Assembly (NCBI GenBank): GCA_947579605.1
Contig: OX388311.1
Span: 26,600,951-26,664,950, forward strand
DNA length: 64,000 nucleotides
Direction of reading: 5' to 3'
Origin: Athripsodes cinereus
Lineage: Eukaryota; Arthropoda; Insecta; Trichoptera; Leptoceridae
Part shown: positions 35,039-45,994 of the stretch, piece by piece
How positions within the stretch are numbered: position 1 is the first letter of the stretch
Layout of the letters: each line of letters starts with the position of its first letter
The notes under the pieces: generated by a model
The model's database searches: none
The model's input: the letters and a program-made list of their open reading frames with translations, nothing else
Told to the model about the DNA's origin: nothing
Position numbers and translations under genes: made by a program

Positions 35039-35212
35039 TACTATACCATCACGCCATATCTTACAAGTGGTAAAACACCCAACCTGTCTTCTTCGTCCCA
35101 ATAAAAAAATAAGACATTCAAGTTGGTTGGCATGCCTCATCGCTGACTTTTAGATGTAAATTGTCTTATCGGTGAAGTTTTACGAGTATCTGTTTTTCAC
35201 AGTATACCCTCA
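35039..35212 (-). repeat. DR copy, with internal deletion
   Basis: TATACCATCACGCCATATCT, TGTCTTCTTCGTCCCAATAA, GGCATGCCTCATCGCTGACT, TTTTACGAGTATCTG. Confidence 0.75.
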
Positions 35213-35214
35213 CT

Positions 35215-35790
35215 TGCATTTTCACTACTTTTGTTAGGAGTGCCTACAGATGATCTTGTATCCGGATACAATAAACGCAAAGAGGTGCGAATTTCGGATA
35301 ACCTTATAAATTGTGTAGTGTCTATATGTATTGTTGTGTCTCGATACTGTTTACCTACAGAAATTGTACTAATACTCCGTTCATACGTGGTAGTATATTC
35401 TACTACATAATATGCCGACTAAGCGGTAAAGGTGTCAAAACAATTTGTTTGAAGCATAAAGTATCCACCCTGACGTGACATTGTGTGGTGTGGTAGAGAA
35501 TAACTACCTGCTATAGGTACTGCTATGTTTGTCTGTAAATACTCTTTAGGACTTCTAACTCAAAGCCTTTATACGTACACACTGCTTATACTTTCCCATA
35601 ATACACAGTGTGTAGTGTACCACTTTGTGGACTGTACATTGTTGGAATCGATGGCCTCCTCGCAAACAGGAGGACGAATAAATAGCTTAATGTTTGTATT
35701 ACTACTACGTATACGTATTCTAGTGTGTTTATAAAGGTGATGATTAAAGATTGGAGTTATAATTAATTTGTTAAACTATTCAAATTAAAG
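35215..35790. other. Stretch without recognised feature
   Basis: ORF 35525-35734 shows no family pattern; ends at the ACAT tract of the minus-strand LINE. Confidence 0.35.
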
Positions 35791-35796
35791 TTATAT

Positions 35797-36825
35797 ACAT
35801 ACATACATACATCTTCTTCCCCTTGTCCCTAGTTGGGTCGGGGGCCCATTGCGCCTAGGTACCTCCTCCAGAGATCCCTGCCCACCGCTGCTTCCAGGAC
35901 CTCTGGCCATTCCAAACCAAGCCTTTCAACACACAAGTTTGACACCTGCCCTTGCCAGCTTCTTCTAGGGCGGCCCACCGGTCATCTGCCCTCTCCCACA
36001 GCCTCCAAAGATCTAAGTGGTAGTCTGTCTACTGGCATGCGGAGAACGTGACCCAGCCATCGCAACTGCGACCTCTCTATATGCAGGAGTAATGGTTCCA
36101 CCTTGAGAGCCTCACGAACATACGTATTCCTTATACGGTCTCTTAATGACACACCAGCCACTCCCCTGAGGAACCACATTTCTGCTGCCTGTAACCTTGA
36201 TCTCACGTTCTCCGTGAGCATCCAAATCTGGTGTCCATATGTGAGGACAGAGCGGTTTATTGTCTTAAATATGGCCATTCGTCCGTTGGGTCAGCTCTGA
36301 TTAAATTGTTATCGGGTTTTTAAGCGCTTTGAGCACATTTCCTACCGACACAATCCTCTTGTCTATGCACGCTATTTGTCGACCATCTGCTGAGAACTCC
36401 ACTCCCAGGTATTTGAATGTCGAGATCTGTTTGAGTTGGGCCCCGTTCACATGAACAGCACACTGCACTTCTTCTCGGCTTATGACCATAACTTCCGATT
36501 TAGTTGTGCTTATACTCATATGCCAGCTCTATTTGCCACCGACTCGAAACTACTCAACCATTCTTGCATTCCACTCTGAGATGAAGTTAGTCTTACTATA
36601 TCGTCAGCAAACAACGGTGTTTTTAGATTCACATGACCCACCGTTATCTGATCGGGAGTTTCGCTCTTTCTGTTCATCCAATCCATATATATATCGTGAA
36701 AAGAATCGGAGACAGCGGACAGCCCTGCCTCAAGCCTATACCAATGGGGAATTCTGTTAGACTCTCACAAGCCCTCACTCTACTCATGCAGTCAACGTAC
36801 AAAGATTTTATAGACAACAGGTTAC
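35797..36825 (-). pseudogene. RTE-like LINE 3' half, frameshifted
   Basis: On the minus strand, starting near 36825, the reading is KSLYVDCMSRVRACESLTEF, GLRQGCPLSPILFTIY (motif B region), a frameshift in the next bases, then LFADDIVRLTSSQSGMQEW (catalytic box), another stop, TTKSEVMVISREEV, STFKYLGVEFSADGR, a further frameshift near 36300, SVLTYGHQIWMLTENVRSRL, SLRDRIRNTYVREALKVEPL and LRWLGHVLRMPVDRLP. It ends in GAAGAAGATGTATGTATG near 35800, a (TATG)n tail like the 10.4 kb LINE. Two or three lesions and a missing 5' half make it inactive. Reverse transcriptase order and tail support an RTE-like assignment, from a different family than the 10.4 kb element. Confidence 0.85.
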
Positions 36826-37051
36826 CTAGTTACCAGATTAAACTTTAGTTCTACAAATAATATTTATATTTTCGTGTCGAAACCCGGAAAATCAATCAAG
36901 TTGATCTCCAGCGTACTGTACGTACTGTACGAAACGCACAGCACATGGAGATGCGTCAAAAAAATCACCCATAGTGCATGCGATTTTTTTATAACCCGAT
37001 CATTTTGGTGTGCCACCACTGAACGAGCTATTTTATTTGATACGCCACGAA

Positions 37052-37118
37052 GATGTGAACTTGTCCATCAGTCTGCTGGCTACTCCACTTATGAAATATG
37101 CCATGACGGTATAGATAG
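37052..37118 (+). repeat. DR copy, tail part
   Basis: CAGTCTGCTGGCTACTCCAC, AAATATGCCATGACGGTATA. Confidence 0.7.
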
Positions 37119-37124
37119 AGATTG

Positions 37125-37500
37125 ATAAAATTAATGGAAATTTCTAAAACTAATTATATGGTGAGTTTATTACAAGTAAAACACAGATATTATTTTGCTT
37201 CCTGAATATTTCATAGATTGAGAGCTAACTTTCATTAGATTTTGCTCTCATTTTCAGTCCAACGTAATGTAAAGAAATTATTTTTGTTTTACTGTTATAT
37301 TGCATTACTTTTAAGAGGAATGTTCTAATAAATCAAAAATGTAGTTTATTCTCTGGTTAGTTAATTTATGAAAGATATCTTGATCGAAGAATATAAAAAA
37401 AAAACAAATTTTCTATCTAAAAATATTTGTTTTTCTTAACGCTTCCATTGATTTACGAAACCAATTTCTAATTGGTATAGATATTATTACTTCATAAAGT
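37125..37500. other. AT-rich stretch, nothing recognised
   Basis: Flank of the foldback element. Confidence 0.35.
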
Positions 37501-37541
37501 TGATATTTTCAACCGACGGTACTTGGTGGAAATTCATGTTG

Positions 37542-37723
37542 AATTAATTAAAATAAAACACTTATTTGTAGTATATCCACGGTGACTTTTTATTGGACGC
37601 GAGCCGGCATTCAAGAGCTTCCGCTCGCCTGATGATGAGAGCGGAAGCTCTTGAAAGCCGGCTCGCGTCCAATAAAAAGTCACCGTGGATATACTACAAA
37701 TAAGTGTTTTATTTTAATTAATT
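37542..37723. mobile_element. Foldback element, 85-bp arms with one mismatch
   Basis: Arms 37542-37626 and 37639-37723 are inverse complements except one base (ATTCAAG versus CTTGAAA side), with a 12-base loop GCCTGATGATGA. Such identity implies recent formation or gene conversion. It is preceded by CCGACGGTACTTGGTGGAAA, a motif also found near 8.65 kb and 41.96 kb. Confidence 0.93.
37626..37665 (+). ncRNA. Hammerhead-like ribozyme core in the foldback
   Basis: CTGATGA (37629-37635), a hairpin AGAGC-GGAA-GCTCT, then GAAA (37653-37656), a self-complementary GCCGGC (37657-37662) and TC. This is the order CUGANGA / stem II / GAAA / stem III / UH of a type I hammerhead with a loopless palindromic stem III, which could only pair between two molecules. 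Stem I would be CGC/GCG. One extra U before stem II departs from the canonical core, so activity is uncertain. Confidence 0.5.
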
Positions 37724-38466
37724 ATTACTTCACACAAGGTGTTTTCGTAAAAAGCTGTCATATATCATTGTGAAAGCCTCCGGGAAGTTTCACCTTACCC
37801 CTAAGGGAGGAAATGCTACATAATCCAAGATAATTCGTCGGAATTCAATCTATCCAATTGGCACAATTTCATTATCAGAACAGCTACCTATCCGACCAAC
37901 GTAGATAGGAACTATATAGATATTCGTAGTTTGCTAGGAGATACATACATAGGTAACAATTTTGTTTGTGCTTATAATCTCCATACTGTTTTCATAGACA
38001 TGTTGGTATGGGCAATCTAATTAATACTTGAATCCGTTTGAATTCTCAAACATATTTTATATATTTTAGATAACTTTATTTTATTTATAAAAATGTAGAA
38101 AAATAACACCCTGACATATTTAGTTAAATCATGTGCCACAAGTTTCGACCTCATTCGCAAGAGGATTTCATACATTTTCTCGGGCCACGTCTCTATAATC
38201 AACTACAGAGTGTTCTGGGTCCAGATAGGAGTGCTGTAACCAGAGATGTGCAAAATACTTTCAAAAAAGTATTTAAATACAAAATACAAATACTTTTGAA
38301 TTTTTGTATTTCAAATACAAAATACTAAATACTTTTTCAAAATGGTATTTAAATACAAAATACAAAATACGTATTTTCAAAATACTTTTTTAAAATACCT
38401 TTTTAAAATACTTTTTACAAATAGTCGAACAAGGTGTAAGACAAAAGTATTTAATAATATTTAACC

Positions 38467-38833
38467 ATTGATGAATGAAAGAGAAATTAAAAACTGGACA
38501 AAAGTATACATAAATGGAGAAAGGGTTGACATGATTCGATATAGCATTGCTTGCAGACAATTGATGAATGAAAAACTGGACAAGAGTATACATAAATGGA
38601 GAAAGGGTTGACATGATTCAATATAGCATTGCTTGCAGACAATTGATGAATGGCATTGATGAATGAAAAACTGGACAAGAGTATACATAAATGGAGAAAG
38701 GGTTGACATGATTCGATATAGCATTGCTTGCAGACAATTGATGAATGCCATTGATGAATGAAAAACTGGACAAGAGTATACATAAATGGAGAAAGGGTTG
38801 ACATGATTCGATATATCATTGCTTGCAGACAAT
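38467..38833 (+). repeat. Minisatellite inside the hAT element (4 units of 82-95 bp)
   Basis: Units start with ATTGATGAATGAAAAACTGG and contain GTATACATAAATGGAGAAAG, GGTTGACATGATTCGATATA and GCATTGCTTGCAGACAA. Starts at 38467, 38560, 38655 and 38750; 13-bp partial duplications (ATTGATGAATGGC/CC) sit between units 2-3 and 3-4. Unit 1 has an extra ~11 bases. The overlapping minus-strand ORFs here are repeat artefacts. Confidence 0.93.
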
Positions 38834-39099
38834 GAGGATGAGCCTTAGGAAGAACTGTCAAAATAGAAAAAAAAAATTAAGTCATGACAAAATGTACGGT
38901 TGTTAGAAGAGATAAGCCGAAAATTGTCATAAATGGATTGAGTATCATCAAGCAGGTAAGAGAATTCCTGACTTGGGCTGCAAAATAAATCAGAATGGAT
39001 AATCCAAATCTGAAATCGTATGGACTACTGTAACATCATACATACAGTATACAGGACTGCTCCAGACTCTTCCTTATCGTCTTCATATGGTTTTTAGTG

Positions 39100-39485
39100 T
39101 TGCCTCCGGATCATTTACAGAGAGAATAAGAGCTGCCACATAACTTCACTACTAAGAAGTCTACACTAACTGAAAGTCCTAGAGATACTGGTGTTTAAAC
39201 TGTGTCTCACTGTCCACAAGGCAGCACACTACCCACTGAGCTGTTCCGCTGACGAAAATGTGTGGCGAAGGCTGTGCTCAGCTTCTTAAACTCGTTGAAC
39301 TCAAAAGGGCAAATACCTCTAAATTTGCAGAAAGAAGAAACAAAGTCGCAGCGTCATCTGCCTGGAATAGATTGTCTTCAGACAAAATTGAAAATGCTAC
39401 CATTCAGGAGAAATCACAGCGCCCTTGAAATGGCCATGGATCGTTAAACGGCGTCATGTATAATTTGTTCAATCATCATTATTAT
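39100..39485 (+). pseudogene. Old CR1/L2-like LINE tail inside the hAT element
   Basis: Frame pieces read ENKSCHITSLLRSLH, LVFKLCLTVHKAAH, and later KVAASSAWNRLSSDKIENAT: the HITxxLRxLHWL...FKLxLxxxKxxH...VAAxxxWNxL pattern of CR1/L2 LINE C termini. The following GCGCCCTTGAAATGG and AAACGGCG with an ATCATTATTATG tail match the 3'UTR of the 20.0 kb copy. Several stops and frameshifts. It is therefore a relic of the same LINE family carried by the hAT. Confidence 0.6.
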
Positions 39486-40372
39486 GTGTGTATATCTCAA
39501 ACATGGAGTACTCTAATGGAAACGTTGTACCTATTTGTAATTCAACAAATTGGCAAAAAAAGCTTGCGTACGCGCATATCAATTAATGGCAGAATTTTGT
39601 TTCAAACAATAAAAATGTATTTTGTAAAAGTATTTTGTGTAAAATACAAAAATACTCAAAAAAAGTATTTCAAATAAAATACAAAATACTTTTTACAAAA
39701 AGGTATTTGAAATACAAAATACAAATTCGTATTTTGTATTTGTATTTTAAATACTTTTATTTGAAATACGTCACATCTCTGGCTGTAACGAAGATAGGGG
39801 TATATTCATTTCTGCTAAACCTGGGACTGGACGATTCTGAGAGCCTGCTGTGTAGCGTTCCGGTCTGAAGACAATATCTTATTTTGCTATATCCATTTTT
39901 TATTGCTTTTTTTTTTGATATGATTTGTTTCATAATATTATCTCGATACGGGTGCAAACCCAGTGAGGTGGTATTAAAATGTATTTATGAATATAAATTG
40001 TGAAAATGCTATATTTTGTGTTGTATAATATTTCTGGAATAAAAAATTTATTATTATTATTATTATTGATGTCACATTAATTAACACTGACATAATTTAC
40101 ATTTATGTAATAGTAAAACACTGTCTAAATTTGAGTTTTGAAAGCGAATTTTTTCACAAATGTTTAATCACGGGTGGATTTCCAAAAAAAAAAGTTAACT
40201 TTTTGTCCATTACAATTATCGTAATTTATCAGTTACTTTTTTATAATTTAATATTTTTTTAGTTTGGAGATTCCTTTTTCAACAAATTTGGGTTTAATTT
40301 AGTTATATAAGTTTTCGATTCAACATTAAATAATATTTTAAATGTAAGAAATAATATTTTCTTTATACTTAC

Positions 40373-40443
40373 ATAATGCAGTAGCATATGACACAGAAGC
40401 GCATACTAATTTGAAAAACAACGTTCTAAAGATGATATATTAC
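40373..40443 (-). CDS. Candidate first coding exon (signal-peptide start), weak
   Basis: On the minus strand a pyrimidine-rich TTATTTTTTTGTTTCAG precedes base 40443 and a consensus donor GTAAGTAT follows base 40373. The 71-base exon is closed in all frames at its 5' part but has an ATG (40404) opening ten codons, MRFCVICYCI, plus two bases. It could therefore be a 5'UTR exon carrying the start of a hydrophobic signal peptide, as expected for a secreted or surface Ig protein on the same strand as the exon at 7 kb. The phase (two bases over) does not join directly to that exon, which needs one base, so a further exon would be required. Chance occurrence is quite possible. Confidence 0.25.
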
Positions 40444-40449
40444 CTGAAA

Positions 40450-42410
40450 CAAAAAAATAATAATTTATAAGTGAAGCCATTTTTTTATATTACAGATTTC
40501 GAGAAAAAGTAGAAATTAGCACAAAGGATAAATGTATTTCACGAAATATTGTCCATTTTTCTTGTATACATGATCAACTAAATAGGTACGCTCCAAAGAC
40601 ATTCAGAGTAAGCAATATGCAGGCAGTGTAACACTTGACCCCGTATCACCCGATTGAAAATTCAAAAATTTATCATATGGCTATTGATAATCTCTCTATA
40701 AAATATATAACATTAGAACAGAATCTAACATACATGTGTTCTTCTTATGTATGTATATTATTGATACACAGACAAAAGGGAGAGCAACTAGCTCCAGGCG
40801 TCGTTCTATCCGTAAAGGACAATATTTACACATCAATACGGATTGTCAGTGAGAGATTCTGTCTGCCTAATAATAATTTGACAATGCTGCTGTTTCTAAT
40901 ATGTGTATAGCAATGGCGGGACAAGACTGTTTACATTGTTCATCCTTCCGTTATTTTCATTTTATTGTATTTATTGGTAAAAAGTACAAAACAGACAACA
41001 ACTATAAATATGGTTTACAAAAAAAAATTAATCGTTCATAACTCAGCTGTCATCCACAAGCATGTACCACAGTTAAGTAAATTATTTGAGTATGAGCACA
41101 CTCCGCTCATTCATCTGTTCTCACTAGCAGCATATCGCAAAAGAAGCCATCGCTAACACACAAAAACATGGTTTGAAACATATTATAAGTACAAGTAAAA
41201 GCTATTAATAAAAGATAGAAAAGAAGAAAAAAACATAGGTTTTATTATTTTAAAATTAAAATTGGTGGACACTTTTCCTTTTCTACTCGTCAGCTTTTAC
41301 AATACGGCAAAAGATATTAAATAAGACTTTGTAGTTTGGTATAGAAGTCAAAGATATTCACAATCTCAAAAAAATCTAGATTTACATATTATATGTCTAC
41401 CTTTTTGAAAATGTATATTTTTTTTTATTTATGTACAGGATTTCTTCAATCAGGTTCCAGTTTGTCAGCGTCAAGTTAAGTAACTCCGAGAAATCATGAT
41501 GACAAGTATTGCAGTTCTTAACTTGTATTGGTATTTTCATTTATGAAAAGCATCCCATTGAAGGCATGCAGCGTTTTTTGCATGTACGGAAATGACGTCA
41601 ATGGTTTGTACATGGATATTATACACATGTATATGTGTAGGTATTTCCTGTATTATTATTATTATTATTAGAACCTCATGTTTTCCGAGAATAAACTACA
41701 TAATATACAATATTATTAGATACACCAAAATAATTAATCATCATAATTGTTTAAGCTTCCGTATTTGAACATATTTTTCCCTAAGGACAATATAATAAGA
41801 ACGACTATATCCTTAAATATAATATATTACATAAAATAATCATATTTGGTATATTAACTTACTTCTTTATTCCTAGCAACCTACTATGTATATTTAAAGT
41901 TTATATACCGTTATAATTATTAGAAAACGTCAAATATATTGTGCGACATATTATCTTCCACCAAGAACCGTCGGTCGATAAATTTAACTTTATCAGAAAG
42001 GTGGAATAAGTTAGTAGCGAAACCAGGATGTCCTGATTAAAACATTAAATCTCCACCATCAGGCCTCTAACCACTTCTTTTCTGTCTGAAATGCATGTCT
42101 CTTAGATCTTGTCATGGACAAGAAAGCCTTACATAATGGTTTATCGTGATTTTCTATGGTGATGATCCATGGTGAATTGTACATCTACCTATACTTGTGT
42201 TCACGCACACCAACAGCATAGTAGAGTTTACATCGCATTGATGCATGAATATATGTATTAATTATAATACACTTTGCAACGTGATATAATATAGGCACCA
42301 TGTATGTAAGACAAAATGAACTCTCTTTCCATACACAAGACTTTGAGAGAAGATCTCTGGAAAAGTAAAAAAATCTATTCAAGATGTATATATTTATGTT
42401 ATATTTTTTA
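40450..42410. other. AT-rich stretch, foldback leader fragment at 41.96 kb only
   Basis: ORFs at 40635 and 40965 are unassigned. If the candidate exon at 40.4 kb is real, the region upstream of it on the minus strand would be intron. Confidence 0.3.
41948..41990 (-). repeat. Fragment of the 37.6 kb foldback's leader
   Basis: Minus strand ATTTATCGACCGACGGTTCT and TGGTGGAAGATAATATG match the motif preceding the elements at 8.64 and 37.51 kb. The element body is not evident nearby. Confidence 0.5.
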
Positions 42411-42412
42411 TT

Positions 42413-42650
42413 AAAAAAGATTTACTTGGGTTTTTGTTGTCAACCTAAATACAACCTTACACACAATATAATGTGAGATAAAGGCTTGTGTCGTGGAAAG
42501 TATGTTTGCCAGCACCTGGGTGGTCGTACCGCGTACCTCTTGTGTATGATGATGATGATGATTTTCGATGATTTTTTTTGACAGTTTTTTTTCCGTTTAA
42601 CAGTCCCTATGATACTGAGACTCTGCCTCCAGGCTACCGATGAACTCTTA
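42413..42650 (-). mobile_element. tRNA-derived SINE, family C, with internal insertion
   Basis: The minus strand has GAGTTCATCGGTAGCCTGGA and, past an extra ~75 bases (about 42539-42615, including a (GAT)n run and T-rich tracts), the rest of the body with CACGACACAAGCCTTTA and AACCCAAGTAAATC. The extra stretch separates the A-box from the degraded B-box region. Confidence 0.7.
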
Positions 42651-42654
42651 TCGA

Positions 42655-43815
42655 AATGGAACAAAATATAAAATGCGAATATTTGTATGTATGGCCTATT
42701 TTGATTCTTAAAAAACTTACTTTATTATTAGAATTACTATCATAGGCACCATTTTCGCACATTTATACACTGTTTTAAAGTGTACATTTTTGGTTTTCAC
42801 AAATAATTTTGAAATATTTTACACAACTTTATACAATAGTAAAAAGCGTGATGTAGGCATATTGATATCCAAAATTAGTTATGTATTTCTCATTTATTTT
42901 CTCAACATCAACGTGACATTTCAGTTATAACAGTAGGTACCCACTCTTACCTATCAAGGATCATATTATTATTAATATTGCAAGAATTCTTCATCATTAT
43001 AATTCAAATCTTATCTTGTGATCAAAATTCCATCTTCGTTATGATACGAAATCAAACAACGGTGTGGTATTATTATTATATCTAGGGTGTGAGTACAGCA
43101 GTGGTATTATGATATAGCCGACTGGGTACAGTACAGGAGGACTCCCATGGGTTGTATCAATTCGTGCACACCATTCCAAAACAAAAGAGAAACAAGCCCG
43201 AAAAGTTATTCGATATGTCAACGTAATAAAACGAGGGAGTGTGATATTTTTACGAATTATGAATATAAAAGAGTTTCCATATTCAAAAGATCTCTACAAA
43301 ACTGTTGTATTCTGGTCACGAAAACTTCATCCCCCAATACCTATACATACATACATATTATTATTATTATTATTACAAAGTCCACGTTATAATAATATTA
43401 TTATCATACTACGCCACTGGTTTCTATATATGTATGTATTGTATGTGTTTTCTATGAACAATAATCGACAAAAATGAAAATGTGCGCTAGGATACTTACT
43501 ACTATTGACAATTGAAAGCCACCTAGAAAATATTGTCGACTTTTGTTTCCCTTACCGTTCGTCAAACGTTGTGCTTTTTACTTATCGCCTTCGCTGATTT
43601 TTTCTGTATATGCAGTAACCAGCTACAGAGCTCTGCTACGGGATCTTTGATGAAAACACAGCTGATACCATCTTAACACTACGTGACACATGTGGCATTA
43701 AATTCTCTAGCCATCATTTTTTTCTTCTTACCTTAGATTTAATATGAGCGTAACATTTTAGATTTAATATTATAAGTACGTTTAAGTAACTTTTTCATAA
43801 GTAAATAATTTCAAT
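42655..43815. other. AT-rich stretch with short ATT/ATA runs
   Basis: Microsatellite-like (ATT)n near 43360; overlapping short ORFs in several frames are not credible genes. Confidence 0.35.
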
Positions 43816-43820
43816 AAGAG

Positions 43821-43870
43821 CAATAAATGAATGAACTTCTGAAAAATTATTTAAGTTCATTCATTTATTG
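43821..43870. repeat. Perfect 18-bp inverted repeat
   Basis: CAATAAATGAATGAACTT (43821-43838) and AAGTTCATTCATTTATTG (43853-43870), 14-base loop. It abuts a DR copy. Function unknown. Confidence 0.8.
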
Positions 43871-43892
43871 ACAACGAATATTTCCCCGATAA

Positions 43893-44062
43893 AGAATTTG
43901 TGTCCCGTTCTTTTCAGTAAATTTTCCTTTAACAAAAGGATGTGTAAAACACCACATTTAAAGACATTTAACATCTTGGCACGAAGAACACGACTTGCAT
44001 GTTTATTACAAGCAATTATTTCACTGTATACCCACTTTTGAGAGATGCCGGAACGGGATGGA
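43893..44062 (+). repeat. DR copy, partial
   Basis: TTCAGTAAATTTTCCTTTAA, CATTTAACATCTTGGCACGA, GACTTGCATGTTTATTACAA, TGAGAGATGCCGG. Confidence 0.65.
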
Positions 44063-44351
44063 TGGATGGAATCTTTCATTGTGTCACGATGTTTACTGTA
44101 TTTGATTTTATATTGCCACGGAATTAACATTGTATTTGATTTTTTTTTGTGATTGACTTGGAAATCTTTTTATATAGTTAATTGGAGTGATTGAATATGT
44201 ATCTCAATACTTTGAAATGTTGTAAAAAAATAATTTCTCCTAAGCGCACAGCATTATAAATTAAACCGTATACGAATCATAGAGTGTTAATGTTTACCTA
44301 CCAATTTTCATACAGAAATACACAATATCTGCTAACATATTTGTGGCCGCC

Positions 44352-44630
44352 AGATTGTTGAACTAGCGAGTTAACAGAATAGCTAGGCTATTAATTAAAC
44401 GCCAGCATTATATTGAATGGCTAACAGAGGTATAGCTGGTTTGCTCAACGCAGTCAATCCCAGCGCCACAGTGCCAAATAAAGAAACTAAATTTCAATAA
44501 TCGGGCTAGCTTGAATCAGACTTGAGTGTTGGCGAGTCATTGTAATTCAATGAAATAGCTAGCCGTTCAACTGAAAGCCAGCATTTAACTAACTGCCTAG
44601 CCATTTAGTTAACTGGCTAATTTAACATTT
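44352..44630. mobile_element. MITE-like element with ~70-bp imperfect inverted arms
   Basis: Left arm ATTGTTGAACTAGCGAGTTA, ATAGCTAGGCTATTAATTAA, ACGCCAGC and the inverse of the right arm ATGTTAAATTAGCCAGTTAA, ATGGCTAGGCAGTTAGTTAA, ATGCTGGC align along about 70 bases at roughly 75% identity. Internal AGCTAG/GGCTA words recur. No ORF. Confidence 0.6.
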
Positions 44631-44872
44631 GGACAGCGACGTAAACATTATATTTGAACAATATTTAAAGTGCTTCTATAAAAAGCGAACAAGCTATTGT
44701 ACGGGACATGCTATTTTACTTATGCTCAGTAAATTAAACAATTTCTCATAATTGAAATTATTTATCAAATAATACTTTTAATAAAATTTAAAACATGAAT
44801 GAATAATAAAGACCACATTTATAAATGAGATTAAAACGGTGATTTACATGTTAAATTTTGTGTCTCTATCTG

Positions 44873-45098
44873 TGTCATCATGACATCTACTATAAGAGGT
44901 AGTGAACTGATTGCACATAATAGACATACAACTTGTTCTCTTCGTGTCAATTACAATTACGACATTCAAGATGACTAGCATATTTCATCGCTGAATAAAA
45001 TGTCTAAAATGTCATTTTTGTGATGTTTGACGAATACGTTCATTTTATAAGACATGCGAAAACTTGTATAAAAAGGTTGGGAGACCTACTCTCTTCCA
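44873..45098 (-). repeat. DR copy, opposite orientation
   Basis: CATCATGACATCTACTATAA, TCTTCGTGTCAATTACAATT, TTCATCGCTGAATAAAATG, GAAAACTTGT and GGTTGGGAGACCTACTCTCT. Its head faces that of the next copy 58 bases away. Confidence 0.75.
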
Positions 45099-45156
45099 AA
45101 AGTTCCAATCTGGAGGAAAAAATTACTAATGAAATTTTAAGCAAAGATTATTATAT

Positions 45157-45407
45157 TGTGTTGAACACCCGGCAAAGCATTGGTCTCCCACTTTTTTATC
45201 AAGTTTTTCAGTGTCCTGTAAAAGAGAAGATGTCTGAAAACATAAAGACACAATACATCTTGAACTTAGCGACGAGGTTTGCCACCCATATTGAATGTCT
45301 TTATCTTTTGTATTGATGCGGAGTGGACAGCTTGCATTTTGATTACATGCATCTGGTTTGCTGGTTACCTCACTTGTGGATTATGCTATAATGGTATAGT
45401 AGTAGTA
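45157..45407 (+). repeat. DR copy, near full length
   Basis: ACCCGGCAAAGCATTGGTCT to ATGGTATAGTAGTAGTATTAG; pairs head-to-head with the opposite copy at 44873-45098. Confidence 0.85.
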
Positions 45408-45994
45408 TTAGTAATATTTTTTACATCACGTTTTATTTAACCAAAACGTATTATTCTTATGAACTTTCAATTATTTTATATTCTGTTAACTTTGTAAATA
45501 CCATTGAATAAATTAATAATAAATGAATAAATAAATTTGAAGAACAATTCTTCTGCCGCCATAAATTATGTACATGCAAAAAAAGTTTACTTTCTTTCTT
45601 TCAATGCAAATTAACATTTTTTCTTAGAAAACAGAACGAATACAATTATCAGTATTATCTTTGCAATTAGATTTTCAAGAGAACATTCTGAAAGAAATGA
45701 AAACTAAACAGATAAAAATAATAATAATATATAAGTAGAAAGTTAGTAATTTTACATCGATCGAATGTTAAAATAATTTATAACATCGTTCGGCTAATTG
45801 AGTAGGATCGCGAACTGAATGTTATAGCAGACATCGCCATGTTTTCTTAATTTGATTAGCACTTAAATGTTGTAAGGCACATTCCCACATTTAAGAGATC
45901 AGAATCAGATATCAGTTGGATACTCGTCTCAGATATTATGAATAGGTATTATTTGACATATTTACGTACACACTAAAGTGTATCACATTAGTGT

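Larger units (their letters stand above)
38241..39781. mobile_element. Non-autonomous hAT-type DNA transposon, 1541 bp
   Basis: The ends are CAGAGATGTG (38241-38250) and CACATCTCTG (39772-39781), exact inverse complements, flanked by GCTGTAAC at 38233-38240 and 39782-39789. An 8-bp duplication and CAGxG-type ends are hAT signatures. Subterminal regions (38250-38420 and 39610-39770) consist of many permutations of AAATACAAAATACTTTTT in both orientations, also typical. No transposase could be recognised; the interior instead holds a minisatellite and an old LINE tail, so it must be mobilised in trans. Confidence 0.92.
38130..40068 (+). pseudogene. CR1-group-like LINE 3' end, split by a hAT element
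   Basis: Left part (38131-38240) reads DFIHFLGPRLYNQLQSV and GPDRSAVT; right part (39782-39868) reads AVTKIGVYSFLLNLGLDDSE and ends CSVPV-stop. Removing the hAT element and one copy of the 8-bp duplication leaves one continuous frame. GPRLYN and FLLNLG(x)D(x)E near the stop fit the C terminus of CR1-group LINEs. The 3'UTR (39869-40068) ends GGAATAAAAAATTTATTATT with (ATT)n. 5'-truncated. Confidence 0.72.

Noticed and set aside
35833..36300. Plus-strand ORFs of 65-72 codons
   Set aside because: Antisense to the frameshifted RTE-like LINE on the minus strand.
38390..38861. Overlapping minus-strand ORFs of up to 124 codons with repeated peptide blocks
   Set aside because: They are open only because the minisatellite unit length shifts keep frames free of stops; no protein family resemblance.
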